Shown here: piece by piece, positions 15,853-25,114 of the stretch
Layout: the number at the start of each line of letters is the position of its first letter
How positions within the stretch are numbered: the first letter of the stretch is position 1
NCBI GenBank assembly: GCA_910577275.1
Contig: CAJTMW010000023.1
Coordinates: forward strand, 3,244-67,243
Origin: an uncultured Lachnospiraceae bacterium
GTDB taxonomy: Bacteria; Bacillota; Clostridia; Lachnospirales; Lachnospiraceae
DNA: 64,000 nucleotides
Reading direction: 5' to 3'
Notes under the pieces: model-generated
The model's database searches: none
Told to the model about the DNA's origin: nothing
The model's input: only the letters and a program-made list of their open reading frames with translations
Position numbers and translations under genes: made by a program

Positions 15853-16967
15853 GAGCGATAGGTATCATATTAGCGGGCGGAAGCAGTTACAGAATGAAGG
15901 AGCTTTCCCAGAAGAGAGCCGTTTGCGCAATGCCCGTTGCGGGAAGCTACAGAAGCATTGACTTTGCTTTAAGCAATATGACCAACTCCCATATCCAGAA
16001 GGTGGCGGTGTTCACGCAGTATAACGCCGGCAGCTTAAACGAGCATCTGAATTCTTCCAAGTGGTGGGATTTTGGACGCAAACAGGGTGGTCTGTACGTG
16101 TTTACTCCGGCTGTCACAGCCGAAGGAAGCTTCTGGTACAGAGGGACGGCGGACGCCATTGCGCAAAATCTTTCTTTCCTTAAGAATTGTCATGAACCGT
16201 ATGTGGTAATCACTTCCGGCGACTGTGTCTACAAAATGGACTACAATAAGCTGTTAGAGTACCATATCGACAAAAAGGCGGATATCACTGTGGTCTGCAA
16301 GGACATGGGTGAAAATGCCAGTGTGGAGCGGTTCGGGACAATTAAGATGAACGAGGAAAGCCGTATCGAGGAATTTGAAGAAAAGCCGGTGATGGCGAAA
16401 TCCAACACCATTTCCTGCGGCATTTATGTTATCAGAAGGCGTCAGCTGATAGAAATGATAGAAAAAAGCGCACAGGAGGAGAGATATGATTTTGTCAAGG
16501 ATATTTTAATCCGCTACAAAAACATGAAAAGAATCTATGGGTATAAAATGAAGGATTACTGGAGAAACATAGCTTCTGTGGAGGACTATTTTGACACCAA
16601 CATGGACTTCCTCAAGGCGGAAACGAGAGATTACTTCTTTAAACAGTATCCGGATATTTATTCCAAAGTGGACGATTTGCCGCCGGCAAAGTATAACGCG
16701 GGGGCAAGAATCAAAAACAGTCTTATTTCAAGCGGCTGTATTGTGAACGGGGTCGTGGAGGACTCTGTTATCTTCAAGAAGGCTTATATCGGAAATAACT
16801 GTTATATCAAGAATTCCATTATTTTAAATGATGTGTATATCGGAGACAACACTCACATTGAAAATTGCATCGTAGAAAGCCGTGATACAATCAGAGCGAA
16901 TTCTTATCATGCAGGAACTGACGGCATTAAGATTGTGCTGGAAAGAAACAACAGATATGTTATTTAA
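15849..16967 (+). CDS. glgD: Glucose-1-phosphate adenylyltransferase subunit GlgD
   Basis: A 372-residue GlgC paralogue. It keeps the fold (ILAGGSSYRMKELSQKRAVCAMPVAGSYRSIDFALSN, SGDCVYKMDY, FEEKP and the C-terminal beta-helix), but the N-terminal loop has lost the GxGxR pattern of active GlgC. In Firmicutes GlgD partners with GlgC as a regulatory subunit that raises activity. The TTG start overlaps the glgC stop (TTGA), with AGGTGATG as ribosome site, so a balanced output of both subunits is likely. No other glycogen genes follow. Confidence 0.92.
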   Translation: MRAIGIILAGGSSYRMKELSQKRAVCAMPVAGSYRSIDFALSNMTNSHIQKVAVFTQYNAGSLNEHLNSSKWWDFGRKQGGLYVFTPAVTAEGSFWYRGTADAIAQNLSFLKNCHEPYVVITSGDCVYKMDYNKLLEYHIDKKADITVVCKDMGENASVERFGTIKMNEESRIEEFEEKPVMAKSNTISCGIYVIRRRQLIEMIEKSAQEERYDFVKDILIRYKNMKRIYGYKMKDYWRNIASVEDYFDTNMDFLKAETRDYFFKQYPDIYSKVDDLPPAKYNAGARIKNSLISSGCIVNGVVEDSVIFKKAYIGNNCYIKNSIILNDVYIGDNTHIENCIVESRDTIRANSYHAGTDGIKIVLERNNRYVI

Positions 16968-17036
16968 TTAAGTATGCGTCTGCAGGCACCGGGGTTTGTA
17001 CATAATATAAAAGGACGAACTTAAGGGGGACTGAAT

Positions 17037-17303
17037 ATGCAAATTACAGATGTACGAGTGAGGAAAATCACGAAAGAAGGCAAGATGCGCGCCATTGTTT
17101 CAATTACCATTGATGAAGAATTTGTGATTCATGATATTAAAGTCATAGAGGGAGATAAAGGGCTGTTTATTGCAATGCCGAGCAAAAAGGCAACGGATGG
17201 TGAATACAGAGATATCGCCCATCCGATTAACTCGGAAGCCAGGGAAAAAATCCAGAAAATTATTCTGGAGAGGTATGAGGATGCGGTAGCAGAGCCGGAG
17301 TAG
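17037..17303 (+). CDS. spoVG: SpoVG family RNA/DNA-binding regulator
   Basis: A full-length 88-residue SpoVG: MQITDVRVRKI at the N-terminus, then FVIHDIKVIEG, GLFIAMPSKK and the conserved DIAHPINSEARE near 63-74. SpoVG proteins bind nucleic acids and modulate cortex formation, septation and other post-exponential traits. AAGGGGGA stands seven bases before the ATG. A strong terminator follows, so the gene appears monocistronic. Confidence 0.95.
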   Translation: MQITDVRVRKITKEGKMRAIVSITIDEEFVIHDIKVIEGDKGLFIAMPSKKATDGEYRDIAHPINSEAREKIQKIILERYEDAVAEPE

Positions 17304-17371
17304 GACAGCAAACGCAGCCGCGTTTCGCAAGACTGCTTATAGTAATAAAAGTGAGTTGGAAACTTTTCAAG

Positions 17372-17401
17372 GGTTGTCGTAAAGCGGCAACCTCTTTTTT
17401 T
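17372..17401 (+). terminator. Rho-independent terminator after spoVG
   Basis: An 8-bp stem with one wobble (GGTTGTCG at 17372-17379, CGGCAACC at 17385-17392) and a run of T from 17394 to 17401. Confidence 0.85.
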
Positions 17402-17518
17402 GCGCATACCGGCGTGAGCACAGGGAAAGAAATTTGCGCGCCGGCCATTCTGTACTCGATTTTTGAAAAGAAGTATGCTATTATGGCACTGATTATTGAA
17501 AGATGAGAGGAAAAAGAA

Positions 17519-18097
17519 ATGTTTCTGATTGCAGGACTTGGAAATCCCAAAAGGGAATATGATAATACCAGACACAATATCGGGTTTGCCATGATAGATG
17601 CGATGGCGGAAAAATATAATATTTCCGTCAGGAATATTAAAAACCGGGCCATGACAGGACAGGGAATCATTAACGGGCAGAAGGTGCTTTTAGCAAAGCC
17701 CCTGACCTTTATGAATTTAAGCGGCGAGAGCATCCGCCCCCTTGCGGATTACTATAAGATATCCCCGGATGCGGAGCTTATTGTGGTTTCGGATGATATC
17801 AACCTGCCGATTGGACAGATTCGAATCAGAAAAAAGGGAAGCGCCGGAGGGCACAATGGGCTTAAAAATATCATTGCGCAGCTCGGGAGCGAGGAATTTC
17901 AGAGAATACGGATTGGCGTAGGCGGGAAGCCGGAAAATTACGATTTGGCGGATTACGTGCTGGGGCATTTTACGAAAGAAGAAAAGGCTCTTATGGAAAA
18001 GGCCGTCTCCATGGCTGTGGAAGCAGCGGAGATGATGCTTATGGGGGATACGGATAAGGCAATGAATGAGTTTAATCGAAAGGCAGAAAAGGCATGA
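17519..18097 (+). CDS. pth: Peptidyl-tRNA hydrolase
   Basis: Pth frees tRNA from prematurely released peptidyl-tRNA. The 192-residue protein opens with FLIAGLGNPKREYDNTRHNIGF, carrying the catalytic His19. It also has KPLTFMNLSG, the DDINLPIGQIRIRKKGSAGGHNGLK block with the catalytic-site Asp and Asn, and FQRIRIGVG. The mfd start overlaps its stop codon (ATGA), a linkage also seen in Bacillus. Confidence 0.96.
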   Translation: MFLIAGLGNPKREYDNTRHNIGFAMIDAMAEKYNISVRNIKNRAMTGQGIINGQKVLLAKPLTFMNLSGESIRPLADYYKISPDAELIVVSDDINLPIGQIRIRKKGSAGGHNGLKNIIAQLGSEEFQRIRIGVGGKPENYDLADYVLGHFTKEEKALMEKAVSMAVEAAEMMLMGDTDKAMNEFNRKAEKA

Positions 18098-21000
18098 GAG
18101 TGTTGACGGCGCCCCTTGAGGAGCTGGGGGAATTTCAGGAGATTAAAAGCAAACTGCGGGAAAATACGGCCCACGGGGCTCTGACCGGCTGCGTGGAATC
18201 CCAGAAGCTTCACATGATATACGGTCTTGGCAGCGGGTTTCAAAACCGGCTTATCGTCACATTCAGCGATTTGCGGGTGAAAGAGCTGATGGAGGATTAC
18301 CGCTTTTATGACAAAAACGCGGTGGCATATCCGGCCAGGGACCTGATTTTTTATCAGGCGGACGTCCATGGAAATCAGCTTGTAACGGAGAGAATCAAGT
18401 GCCTTCGCCGGATGCTGGAGGGAAAGCCGGTCACGGTAATTACCACCTTCAGCAGCCTTATGGCGCCTCAGATTCCTCTTTCCGTCTGGAAGGAGCACCT
18501 TCTTTCCATCAGCGTTAAGGGCGCGGCGGACGAAAGGGAGCTTGCGGAGCGCCTGGTGAATATGGGCTATGAAAAAAGCTATCAGGTGGAGGCGCCGGGA
18601 CAGTTCAGCGTCCGGGGCGGCATTGTGGATATCTTTGACTTGACCGAAGAAAATCCCTACCGAATCGAGCTATGGGGAGACGAGGTGGATTCTATCCGCA
18701 GCTTTGACGTTTTAAGCCAGCGCTCTCTGGAAAAGCTTTCCGGCATTACCATCTATCCGGCGGGCGAAATGCTGCTTTCCGATAAGCGGCTTAAGGCCGG
18801 GATGGATAAAATTGAGAAGGAAGGAAAGGCCTTTGCACAAAAACTTCGGAAGGATTTTCATACCGAGGAAGCCCACAGAGTGGAGGAACAGACCGGAGAG
18901 CTTTTGGAACAGGTTTATGAATTCCGTAATCTCCTGAATCTTGACGCTTATGTTCATTATTTTTATGAGGATACCGTGTCCTTTCTTGATTTGTTTGACA
19001 GAAGCAAAACCTGCGTTTTTGTGGACGAACCGGCGAGGGTGAAGGAACATGCCGATGCGGTGGAGCTGGAATTCCGTGAAAGCATGATGCACCGTCTGGA
19101 AAAGGGTTACCTGCTTCCCGGGCAGATGGATTTGTTGTATTCCGTGGAGGAGGTGGCGGCAAAAATAGAGCTGGGGCGGGCGGTGGCGCTGTCCGCACTC
19201 GACGGGAAAAATCCACTTTTTAAAGCCGACAGGAAAGCGGATATCCCGGTGAAAAGCATTTCCTCCTATAACAACAGCTTTGAAGCGTTGATTCAGGATT
19301 TGAAGCGGTATAAGAAAAACGGCTACAGAGTGCTTCTTTTGTCCGGCTCCCGAACCAGGGCGGCGAGGCTGGCGGCGGACTTACAGGAGCAGGAGCTGAC
19401 CGCCTTTTATACGGAAAACCCGGACAGGGAGCTTAAGGCCGGGGAAATCATGACCTTTTACGGAAGAGTTTTAAAGGGATTTGAGTATCCCCTTCTTAAA
19501 TTTGCCGTGATTTCGGAGAGCGATATTTTCGGCGCCGACAAGAAGAAAAAGAAAAAACGAAAAATTTACGAGGGAAGCAAAATCAATGACTTCAATGAGC
19601 TGAAGGTCGGGGACTATGTGGTTCATGAAAATCACGGGCTGGGCATTTACCGCGGTATAGAGAAGGTTGAGGTCGAGAAGGTTGTAAAAGATTATATTAA
19701 AATCGAATATCAGGGCGGAGGGAATCTTTATGTGCTTGCAACCGGCCTTGACGTGATTCAGAAATATGCCTCCGCCGATGCAAAACGTCCCAAACTGAAT
19801 AAGCTCGGCACCCTGGAGTGGACCCGTTCAAAGAAAAAAGCCCAGGAGGCTGCCGGCGAGGTGGCAAGGGATTTGGTGGAGCTGTATGCGGCCAGACAGA
19901 ATAAAACCGGGTTCCAGTACGGGCAGGATACGGTGTGGCAGAGGGAGTTTGAGGAGATGTTTCCCTTTGAGGAGACGGAAGGACAGCTTCAGGCCATTGC
20001 CGCCGCCAAGGAGGATATGGAGAGCAGCCGGATTATGGATAGGCTCGTCTGCGGGGACGTGGGCTATGGCAAGACGGAAATTGCCATCCGTGTGGCCTTC
20101 AAGGCGGTGCAGGAGGGAAAGCAGGTGGTATATCTGGTTCCCACCACAATCCTTGCCCAGCAGCATTACAACACCTTTGTTCAGAGAATGAAGGATTTTC
20201 CCGTGCGCGTGGATTTACTGTCCAGATTCCGTACCGCCTCGGAGCAGAAAAAGACCATAGAGGACTTGAAAAAAGGATTTGTGGATATTGTCATCGGCAC
20301 TCACAGAGTATTGTCCGCAGACGTAGCTTACAAGGACCTGGGGCTTCTCATTATCGACGAGGAGCAGCGTTTTGGCGTGCGCCACAAGGAAAAAATCAAG
20401 CAGATGAAGGAAAATGTGGATGTGCTGACGCTTACGGCAACGCCCATTCCCCGTACCCTTCACATGAGCCTTGTGGGGATTCGGGACATGAGTGTACTCG
20501 AGGAAGCGCCAAACGACAGGATGCCCATTCAGACCTATGTGATGGAATATAACGAGGAAATGGTGCGGGAGGCCATAGTAAGGGAGCTGTCCAGAAAAGG
20601 ACAGGTTTACTATGTCTATAACAGAGTCAATAATATTGCGGATATCGCGGCCGCTATACAGAAGCTGGTGCCGGAGGCGGCGGTGGCTTTTGCCCACGGA
20701 CAGATGAACGAGCGGGAGCTTGAAAATATCATGTACGATTTTATCAACGGAGAAATCGACGTATTGGTATCCACTACAATCATCGAGACAGGGCTCGATA
20801 TTCCCAATGTAAACACCATCATTGTCCATGACTCCGACCGCATGGGTCTCTCACAGCTTTACCAGCTCCGGGGGAGGGTTGGACGGAGCAACCGCACAGC
20901 CTATGCGTTTCTTATGTATAAGCGGGATAAGATGCTAAAGGAGGTGGCGGAAAAGAGACTGTCCGCCATCAGGGAGTTTACGGAGCTTGGCAGCGGTTTT

Positions 21001-21633
21001 AAGATTGCTATGCGGGATTTGGAAATCCGCGGGGCGGGCAATCTTTTAGGCGCAAGGCAGCATGGCCACATGCAGGCCGTAGGCTATGATTTGTATTGCA
21101 AGATGCTGAATGAGGCGGTAAAAAACTTGAAGGGAATCAGTACGCAGGAGGACTTCAATACCACAGTGGATTTGGATGTGGACGCATTCATCCCTCCGGC
21201 CTATATTGTCAATGAAATACAGAAGCTGGATATTTACAAGAGGATTGCCGGGATAGAGAATCAGGCGGAGTGCGACGATATGAAGGAGGAGCTTTTAGAC
21301 CGCTTCGGGGAGGTTCCCGGCGAGGTGGAGAATCTTTTCCGCATCGCCATGATTCGGGTGAGCGCCCACAGGCTCTATATGACGGAAGTGAGAGGACGGG
21401 GCGGAGAAATCCGGTTTACCTTTAAGCCTGATGCAAGAATTATGCCGGAGAGAATCCCGGAGGTTCTTAAGCTGTATGATAAACTGTCCTTTAATCATAA
21501 GGGAACGCCGTTTTTCCTGTTCCGGTATAAGAAGTGCGGAATGGTGGAGAAGGACGCCCAGATGCTGCTGAGCTTTACGGAGCAGCTGCTGGTGTCGATG
21601 GGGAAGGTGCTGGTGGAGGAGGGCGCACTTTAA
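18094..21633 (+). CDS. mfd: Transcription-repair coupling factor
   Basis: Mfd removes stalled RNA polymerase from lesions and recruits UvrA. The 1179-residue protein has the expected order. A UvrB-like N-terminal module contains YQVEAPGQFSVRGGIVDIF, and an RNA-polymerase-interacting CarD-like domain lies near 495-560 (VGDYVVHENHGLGIYRG). The RecG-like translocase motor has Walker A GDVGYGKTE near 654, DEEQ near 754 and TATPIPRTLHMS near 782. The relay region holds QLRGRVGRSNR and RQHGHMQAVGYDLYCKML, and a C-terminal TRCF domain starts near 1020. No frameshift is seen. Just behind its stop codon lies a short ghost of an ABC ATPase C-terminus on the other strand. Confidence 0.97.
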   Translation: MRVLTAPLEELGEFQEIKSKLRENTAHGALTGCVESQKLHMIYGLGSGFQNRLIVTFSDLRVKELMEDYRFYDKNAVAYPARDLIFYQADVHGNQLVTERIKCLRRMLEGKPVTVITTFSSLMAPQIPLSVWKEHLLSISVKGAADERELAERLVNMGYEKSYQVEAPGQFSVRGGIVDIFDLTEENPYRIELWGDEVDSIRSFDVLSQRSLEKLSGITIYPAGEMLLSDKRLKAGMDKIEKEGKAFAQKLRKDFHTEEAHRVEEQTGELLEQVYEFRNLLNLDAYVHYFYEDTVSFLDLFDRSKTCVFVDEPARVKEHADAVELEFRESMMHRLEKGYLLPGQMDLLYSVEEVAAKIELGRAVALSALDGKNPLFKADRKADIPVKSISSYNNSFEALIQDLKRYKKNGYRVLLLSGSRTRAARLAADLQEQELTAFYTENPDRELKAGEIMTFYGRVLKGFEYPLLKFAVISESDIFGADKKKKKKRKIYEGSKINDFNELKVGDYVVHENHGLGIYRGIEKVEVEKVVKDYIKIEYQGGGNLYVLATGLDVIQKYASADAKRPKLNKLGTLEWTRSKKKAQEAAGEVARDLVELYAARQNKTGFQYGQDTVWQREFEEMFPFEETEGQLQAIAAAKEDMESSRIMDRLVCGDVGYGKTEIAIRVAFKAVQEGKQVVYLVPTTILAQQHYNTFVQRMKDFPVRVDLLSRFRTASEQKKTIEDLKKGFVDIVIGTHRVLSADVAYKDLGLLIIDEEQRFGVRHKEKIKQMKENVDVLTLTATPIPRTLHMSLVGIRDMSVLEEAPNDRMPIQTYVMEYNEEMVREAIVRELSRKGQVYYVYNRVNNIADIAAAIQKLVPEAAVAFAHGQMNERELENIMYDFINGEIDVLVSTTIIETGLDIPNVNTIIVHDSDRMGLSQLYQLRGRVGRSNRTAYAFLMYKRDKMLKEVAEKRLSAIREFTELGSGFKIAMRDLEIRGAGNLLGARQHGHMQAVGYDLYCKMLNEAVKNLKGISTQEDFNTTVDLDVDAFIPPAYIVNEIQKLDIYKRIAGIENQAECDDMKEELLDRFGEVPGEVENLFRIAMIRVSAHRLYMTEVRGRGGEIRFTFKPDARIMPERIPEVLKLYDKLSFNHKGTPFFLFRYKKCGMVEKDAQMLLSFTEQLLVSMGKVLVEEGAL

Positions 21634-21659
21634 TTTAGCGCATAAGCCCTCCGGATTTT
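21630..21659 (-). pseudogene. Nine-codon remnant of an ABC ATPase C-terminus behind mfd
   Basis: Read on the minus strand, 21659-21630 encodes KIRRAYALN followed by a stop. The ABC ATPase gene at 25115 ends IVRRAYALN and a stop. Over the 25 bases from the stop codon inward 22 are identical, and most changes are synonymous (Leu, Ala and Arg codons). The frame is closed by a stop just upstream (21662-21660), so only the tail remains. It overlaps the mfd stop codon. This suggests that mfd once abutted an ABC ATPase gene and that the segment up to 25.1 kb arrived or was rearranged later. Confidence 0.5.
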
Positions 21660-21778
21660 CTAAGTACGTAAAATATCAATAATGATGATTTGAAAGAAAG
21701 ATATTGATGAGGGCAAAACAGGAGAAAAGCAGGCTGGCAGATGGTGGAACAGATTAAGCAAATGAAGGCGGTGGTAAA

Positions 21779-23221
21779 ATGACGATTGAAAAATTAGAAG
21801 AATTTTTGAATGCGGGAGAGGACTATACACTGGAATATAAGGAAAGTGTCAATTCCTTGAGCGACAGCGTATTTGAGACGGTAAGTTCGTTTTCTAATCG
21901 TTATGGTGGCTATATATTGCTTGGCGTAAAGGAAGTGAGACGGGGCAATAAAAAAGTCGGAGAGGTAATCGGCGTAAATCCGGAAAAGGTTGCTGATATG
22001 AAGCAAAATTTTATAAATCTGCTCAATAATCCGCAGAAAATGGCTCCTTCTCTGTACTTAAATCTTGAGGAGATAGAGTATAAGGGAATGATTGTGCTTT
22101 GGGTATATGTTCCGGTCAGTTCGCAGATTGAGATATGTTGCGGCAGGATATATGACCGTAACGGAGATGCAGACCAGGATGTGACTACATCTGCGGACTT
22201 GGTGGCAAATATTTCTAATAGAAAATCTGCAACGTATATTGAGCGAAAAATATTTCCATATGCCGCAGAAGAAGATTTGTGTATGGATTTGGTCGGTAAA
22301 GCCCGGCAGATGGCTGTCAATAAATTTAAAGATCATCCTTGGGGCAATATGACGGATATGGAGTTGTTACAGAGTGCTGGGCTTTATGAAAAAGACATGG
22401 AAAGCGGAAAAGAAGGCTTTAACATGGCGTGTATTCTCTTATTTGGAAAGCCGGAAACCATTCAGTCCTGTGTGCCGGGATACAAAACAGATGCAATTTA
22501 CCGTGTAGAGAACTTAGATCGTTATGATGACCGCCTGATTGTGGAAAACAATTTGCTGGAGAGCTATAACCTTTTAATTGACTTTATTAAGAAACACACA
22601 GATGATAAGTTTTTCCTGATTGACGGTGTCAATGTAAGCCTGAGAACCGCGATAGCCAGAGAAATTGTCAGCAATCTGCTTGTGCATAGAGAATTTAAGA
22701 GTGCATTTCCGGCGAAACTGATTATTGAAAAGGACAGGATATGGACGGAGAACTGGAGCAGGACACAATGGAAGGGGAGAATCAGTCTTGAGAATTTCAA
22801 TCCTTATCCGAAAAATCCCATAATAGCGAAATTTTTTGTTAATATTGGATATGCGGATTCACTTGGTTCCGGTGTTCGGAATTTGTATAAATACACTAAA
22901 ATCTATTCCAATGCGGAACCGAATTTTGAGGAAAACGATGTTTTTAGGTTGATTGTGCCTATGCGACCGGCGGGAGCAGCGCTGATAAGCGATAGAAAAA
23001 GCAACGAGGTTACAAAAGTCACAGAAAAGGTTACAGATGTTACAGAAAAAAAGATTATTGAATTATTAAAAGATAACTCAAAATATAAAACTACAGAACT
23101 TGCCGAAATGCTTGATATAAGCAGAAAAACTGTATCTATTAAGCTTAAAAACCTAAGAGAAAAGGGCATTATAGAAAGAGTGGGCTCTGATAGAAAGGGA
23201 TATTGGAATATTTATCTGTAA
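21779..23221 (+). CDS. AlbA_2/Schlafen-type transcriptional regulator with winged-helix tail
   Basis: A COG2865-type protein of 480 residues. The N-terminal AlbA_2 domain (about 15-130) has LEYKESVNSLSDSVFETVSSFSNRYGGYILLGV, and a GHKL-like ATP-binding region near 290-370 contains REIVSNLLVHREF and DSLGSGVRNLYKY. The C-terminal winged helix (about 425-480) reads TTELAEMLDISRKTVSIKLKNLREKGIIERVG. Such proteins are common single-gene accessory regulators, sometimes next to defence or toxin genes; the target is unknown. The ATG is part of an ATGA overlap with a 13-codon upstream ORF (21741-21782) that may provide translational coupling, since its own Shine-Dalgarno is weak. AT content is visibly higher than in the flanking housekeeping genes, which fits transfer. 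Confidence 0.75.
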   Translation: MTIEKLEEFLNAGEDYTLEYKESVNSLSDSVFETVSSFSNRYGGYILLGVKEVRRGNKKVGEVIGVNPEKVADMKQNFINLLNNPQKMAPSLYLNLEEIEYKGMIVLWVYVPVSSQIEICCGRIYDRNGDADQDVTTSADLVANISNRKSATYIERKIFPYAAEEDLCMDLVGKARQMAVNKFKDHPWGNMTDMELLQSAGLYEKDMESGKEGFNMACILLFGKPETIQSCVPGYKTDAIYRVENLDRYDDRLIVENNLLESYNLLIDFIKKHTDDKFFLIDGVNVSLRTAIAREIVSNLLVHREFKSAFPAKLIIEKDRIWTENWSRTQWKGRISLENFNPYPKNPIIAKFFVNIGYADSLGSGVRNLYKYTKIYSNAEPNFEENDVFRLIVPMRPAGAALISDRKSNEVTKVTEKVTDVTEKKIIELLKDNSKYKTTELAEMLDISRKTVSIKLKNLREKGIIERVGSDRKGYWNIYL

Positions 23222-23252
23222 CTTTTAGGTTACAGATTAGCTAACGCTTTAT

Positions 23253-23284
23253 AAAGCGGCAGTCATATTAGGAACTGCCGCTTT
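23253..23284. terminator. Bidirectional terminator hairpin between convergent accessory genes
   Basis: An 11-bp perfect stem (23253-23263 with 23274-23284, AAAGCGGCAGT/ACTGCCGCTTT) with a 10-base loop, 31 bases after the regulator stop and 10 bases beyond the end of the opposite gene. The A/T ends of the stem provide short T tracts in both directions. Confidence 0.65.
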
Positions 23285-23294
23285 CTCATTATTT

Positions 23295-25010
23295 CTACAG
23301 GACACTTCTTTCCAAAGCGACCCTGCACCGTTTTTTATAACACGCGATGCCGTACTTTAGAACAACATGGAATCCTTCCTCCCTAAAATGCCGTACATAA
23401 TCAAGGCTTTCAATCTGTGCCAGCGCCTTTTGGCATTCGGATTCCAGATTGGCATTATGTGCGTATTTAACTTCTATGATAATTCCGGTTTCAGCCTCAT
23501 CAATTTCTATCTGAATATCGCTGTAACCGTCGCCGGACTCCTGATTGGAATTTACAATCCAGGATGATTTAAAGCTGAGGATACCAAGAAGGATGCCGTG
23601 ATAGAAATTTTCCTTAGTGGGTTTACGGACAAAGGTATCGCGGATGCTGATGGTCTTTGCCAGATATTCCGTAAACTGCTTTTCCACGTTTTCGGCGTTC
23701 CCGCTTAGCAGAGCTTCGCAAAATGCATTTACCGCAGTTCCATCCTTTTGTGTGTTTTCTCTGAATAATTTCATAATCTGTCCGGTAAATATTTTACGAA
23801 TTTCCCTGTTGGGAATCACGAGCTGAAACAGGTCGTTCCCGCTTTTCCCGCGCTGGGTGAGATAACCGGTAGTAAATAAAATGCTCCACACATTATCTAT
23901 GGAATCGTACAACTCCTTGTATGTCAGTTCCTGATGGATTTCTTTTGTTACGGCTTCTCCGGCAATCAGGCGTTCCACCTCGCCTCTGGCCGCGGAGGCA
24001 TCAGTCATTCTGATAAATCTTTTTACAATGTCATTTCCGCTGGTATTAGACCAGTAATTGCCGGGCGTGGCAGTTTTATCTTCCCGGAGCCTATCGCAGT
24101 AACAAATTACGTCCCACGGGCAGTATACATCCACGGCTCCAAAACGATATCCGTCGTACCAATCCTTTATCATTTCATAGGAGTGGGATAATTTATAATA
24201 TTCCAGGAGGCTTTGCACTTCCTGATTCGTGAAACCAAAATATTCATCAAACTGCACATCCGCAACGGTCAGCACCTTCAGATTATTCAGGCCGGTAAAA
24301 ATACTCTCCTTGGATATCCGGAGGCATCCTGTCAGTACTGCAAAATAAAGAGATTCATTTGTCTTTAATGCCTGACTGAACATTTTGTGGAGCAGAGTGA
24401 CCATTTGGTCATAATATCCTTTCTCATTGGCCTTGGCAAGCGGCACATCATATTCGTCAATCAAAATGATAACCTTTCGTCCGTAATGCTTGCAGAGAAG
24501 TTGGGATAAGGTTCGCAGACCTCCTGCCAGCACAGTTTCTGACATCTGAAAGACGCTGCTTTTATCTATAGAAGTTAACTGCTCATACATCTGCTTCTCC
24601 TTTTCCGTGAGCTTGTCACTTTCCAGAAGAAACTGGAACCGCATGGCCTCGCGGCCTGTAACAAGGCACATCATATCAAATGCAGATGAAAAGTCCTCTC
24701 CGTCCACATCCTTCAGGCTGACAGAGATTACCGGGAATTTTCCCATGTAATTTTTACAGATATCAGTCTCCTTCGAAATCTTCAGTCCATCAAATAATTC
24801 GGGACTGCCGCCAATCTCAAAAAAAGCTTTGAGCATGCTCATATTCAGGGATTTACCGAAACGTCTGGGGCGGGTAAAAAGAGTTACCTCACTCCATTTG
24901 TGGAGCAGCTCGCAAATCAACCCGGTTTTATCGATATAATAAAAATTTTCTTTTTGGATTTTTTCAAAGCTTTCGACCCCAACAGGGAGTTTTTTGATAT
25001 TGGTATTCAT
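23295..25010 (-). CDS. AAA-ATPase-like protein with C-terminal PD-(D/E)XK nuclease domain
   Basis: A 571-residue protein of the AAA-ATPase_like/PDDEXK_9 family, which is expanded in gut Clostridia and Bacteroidetes and has no settled function. The N-terminal part has YYIDKTGLICELL, a P-loop-like TRPRRFGKSLNMSML (47-60) and LIDEYDVPLAKA (Walker B-like). The C-terminal domain has a nuclease-type core: an Asp in DGYSDIQIEI and an EVKYA strand with the catalytic-type Glu-x-Lys. The start at 25010 follows GGAGGGG; the longer frame adds an unlikely 14 residues. It is convergent with the AlbA-type regulator, and both are AT-richer than their surroundings. Confidence 0.82.
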   Translation of the reverse strand: MNTNIKKLPVGVESFEKIQKENFYYIDKTGLICELLHKWSEVTLFTRPRRFGKSLNMSMLKAFFEIGGSPELFDGLKISKETDICKNYMGKFPVISVSLKDVDGEDFSSAFDMMCLVTGREAMRFQFLLESDKLTEKEKQMYEQLTSIDKSSVFQMSETVLAGGLRTLSQLLCKHYGRKVIILIDEYDVPLAKANEKGYYDQMVTLLHKMFSQALKTNESLYFAVLTGCLRISKESIFTGLNNLKVLTVADVQFDEYFGFTNQEVQSLLEYYKLSHSYEMIKDWYDGYRFGAVDVYCPWDVICYCDRLREDKTATPGNYWSNTSGNDIVKRFIRMTDASAARGEVERLIAGEAVTKEIHQELTYKELYDSIDNVWSILFTTGYLTQRGKSGNDLFQLVIPNREIRKIFTGQIMKLFRENTQKDGTAVNAFCEALLSGNAENVEKQFTEYLAKTISIRDTFVRKPTKENFYHGILLGILSFKSSWIVNSNQESGDGYSDIQIEIDEAETGIIIEVKYAHNANLESECQKALAQIESLDYVRHFREEGFHVVLKYGIACYKKRCRVALERSVL

Positions 25011-25114
25011 GCTGCCCCTCCGTTTCAGAATGTCTTTCATTCGACATTGCAACAGAATTATTTTTTTATTATTCTAACATCAGCTTCTTTCAAAAGCAAC
25101 GAATCCATGGTTGT

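Noticed and set aside
25040..25046. Perfect Spo0A box (TGTCGAA on the minus strand) upstream of the AAA-ATPase gene
   Set aside because: A 7-base match is expected by chance several times in 64 kb, and no second box or spacing pattern supports it.
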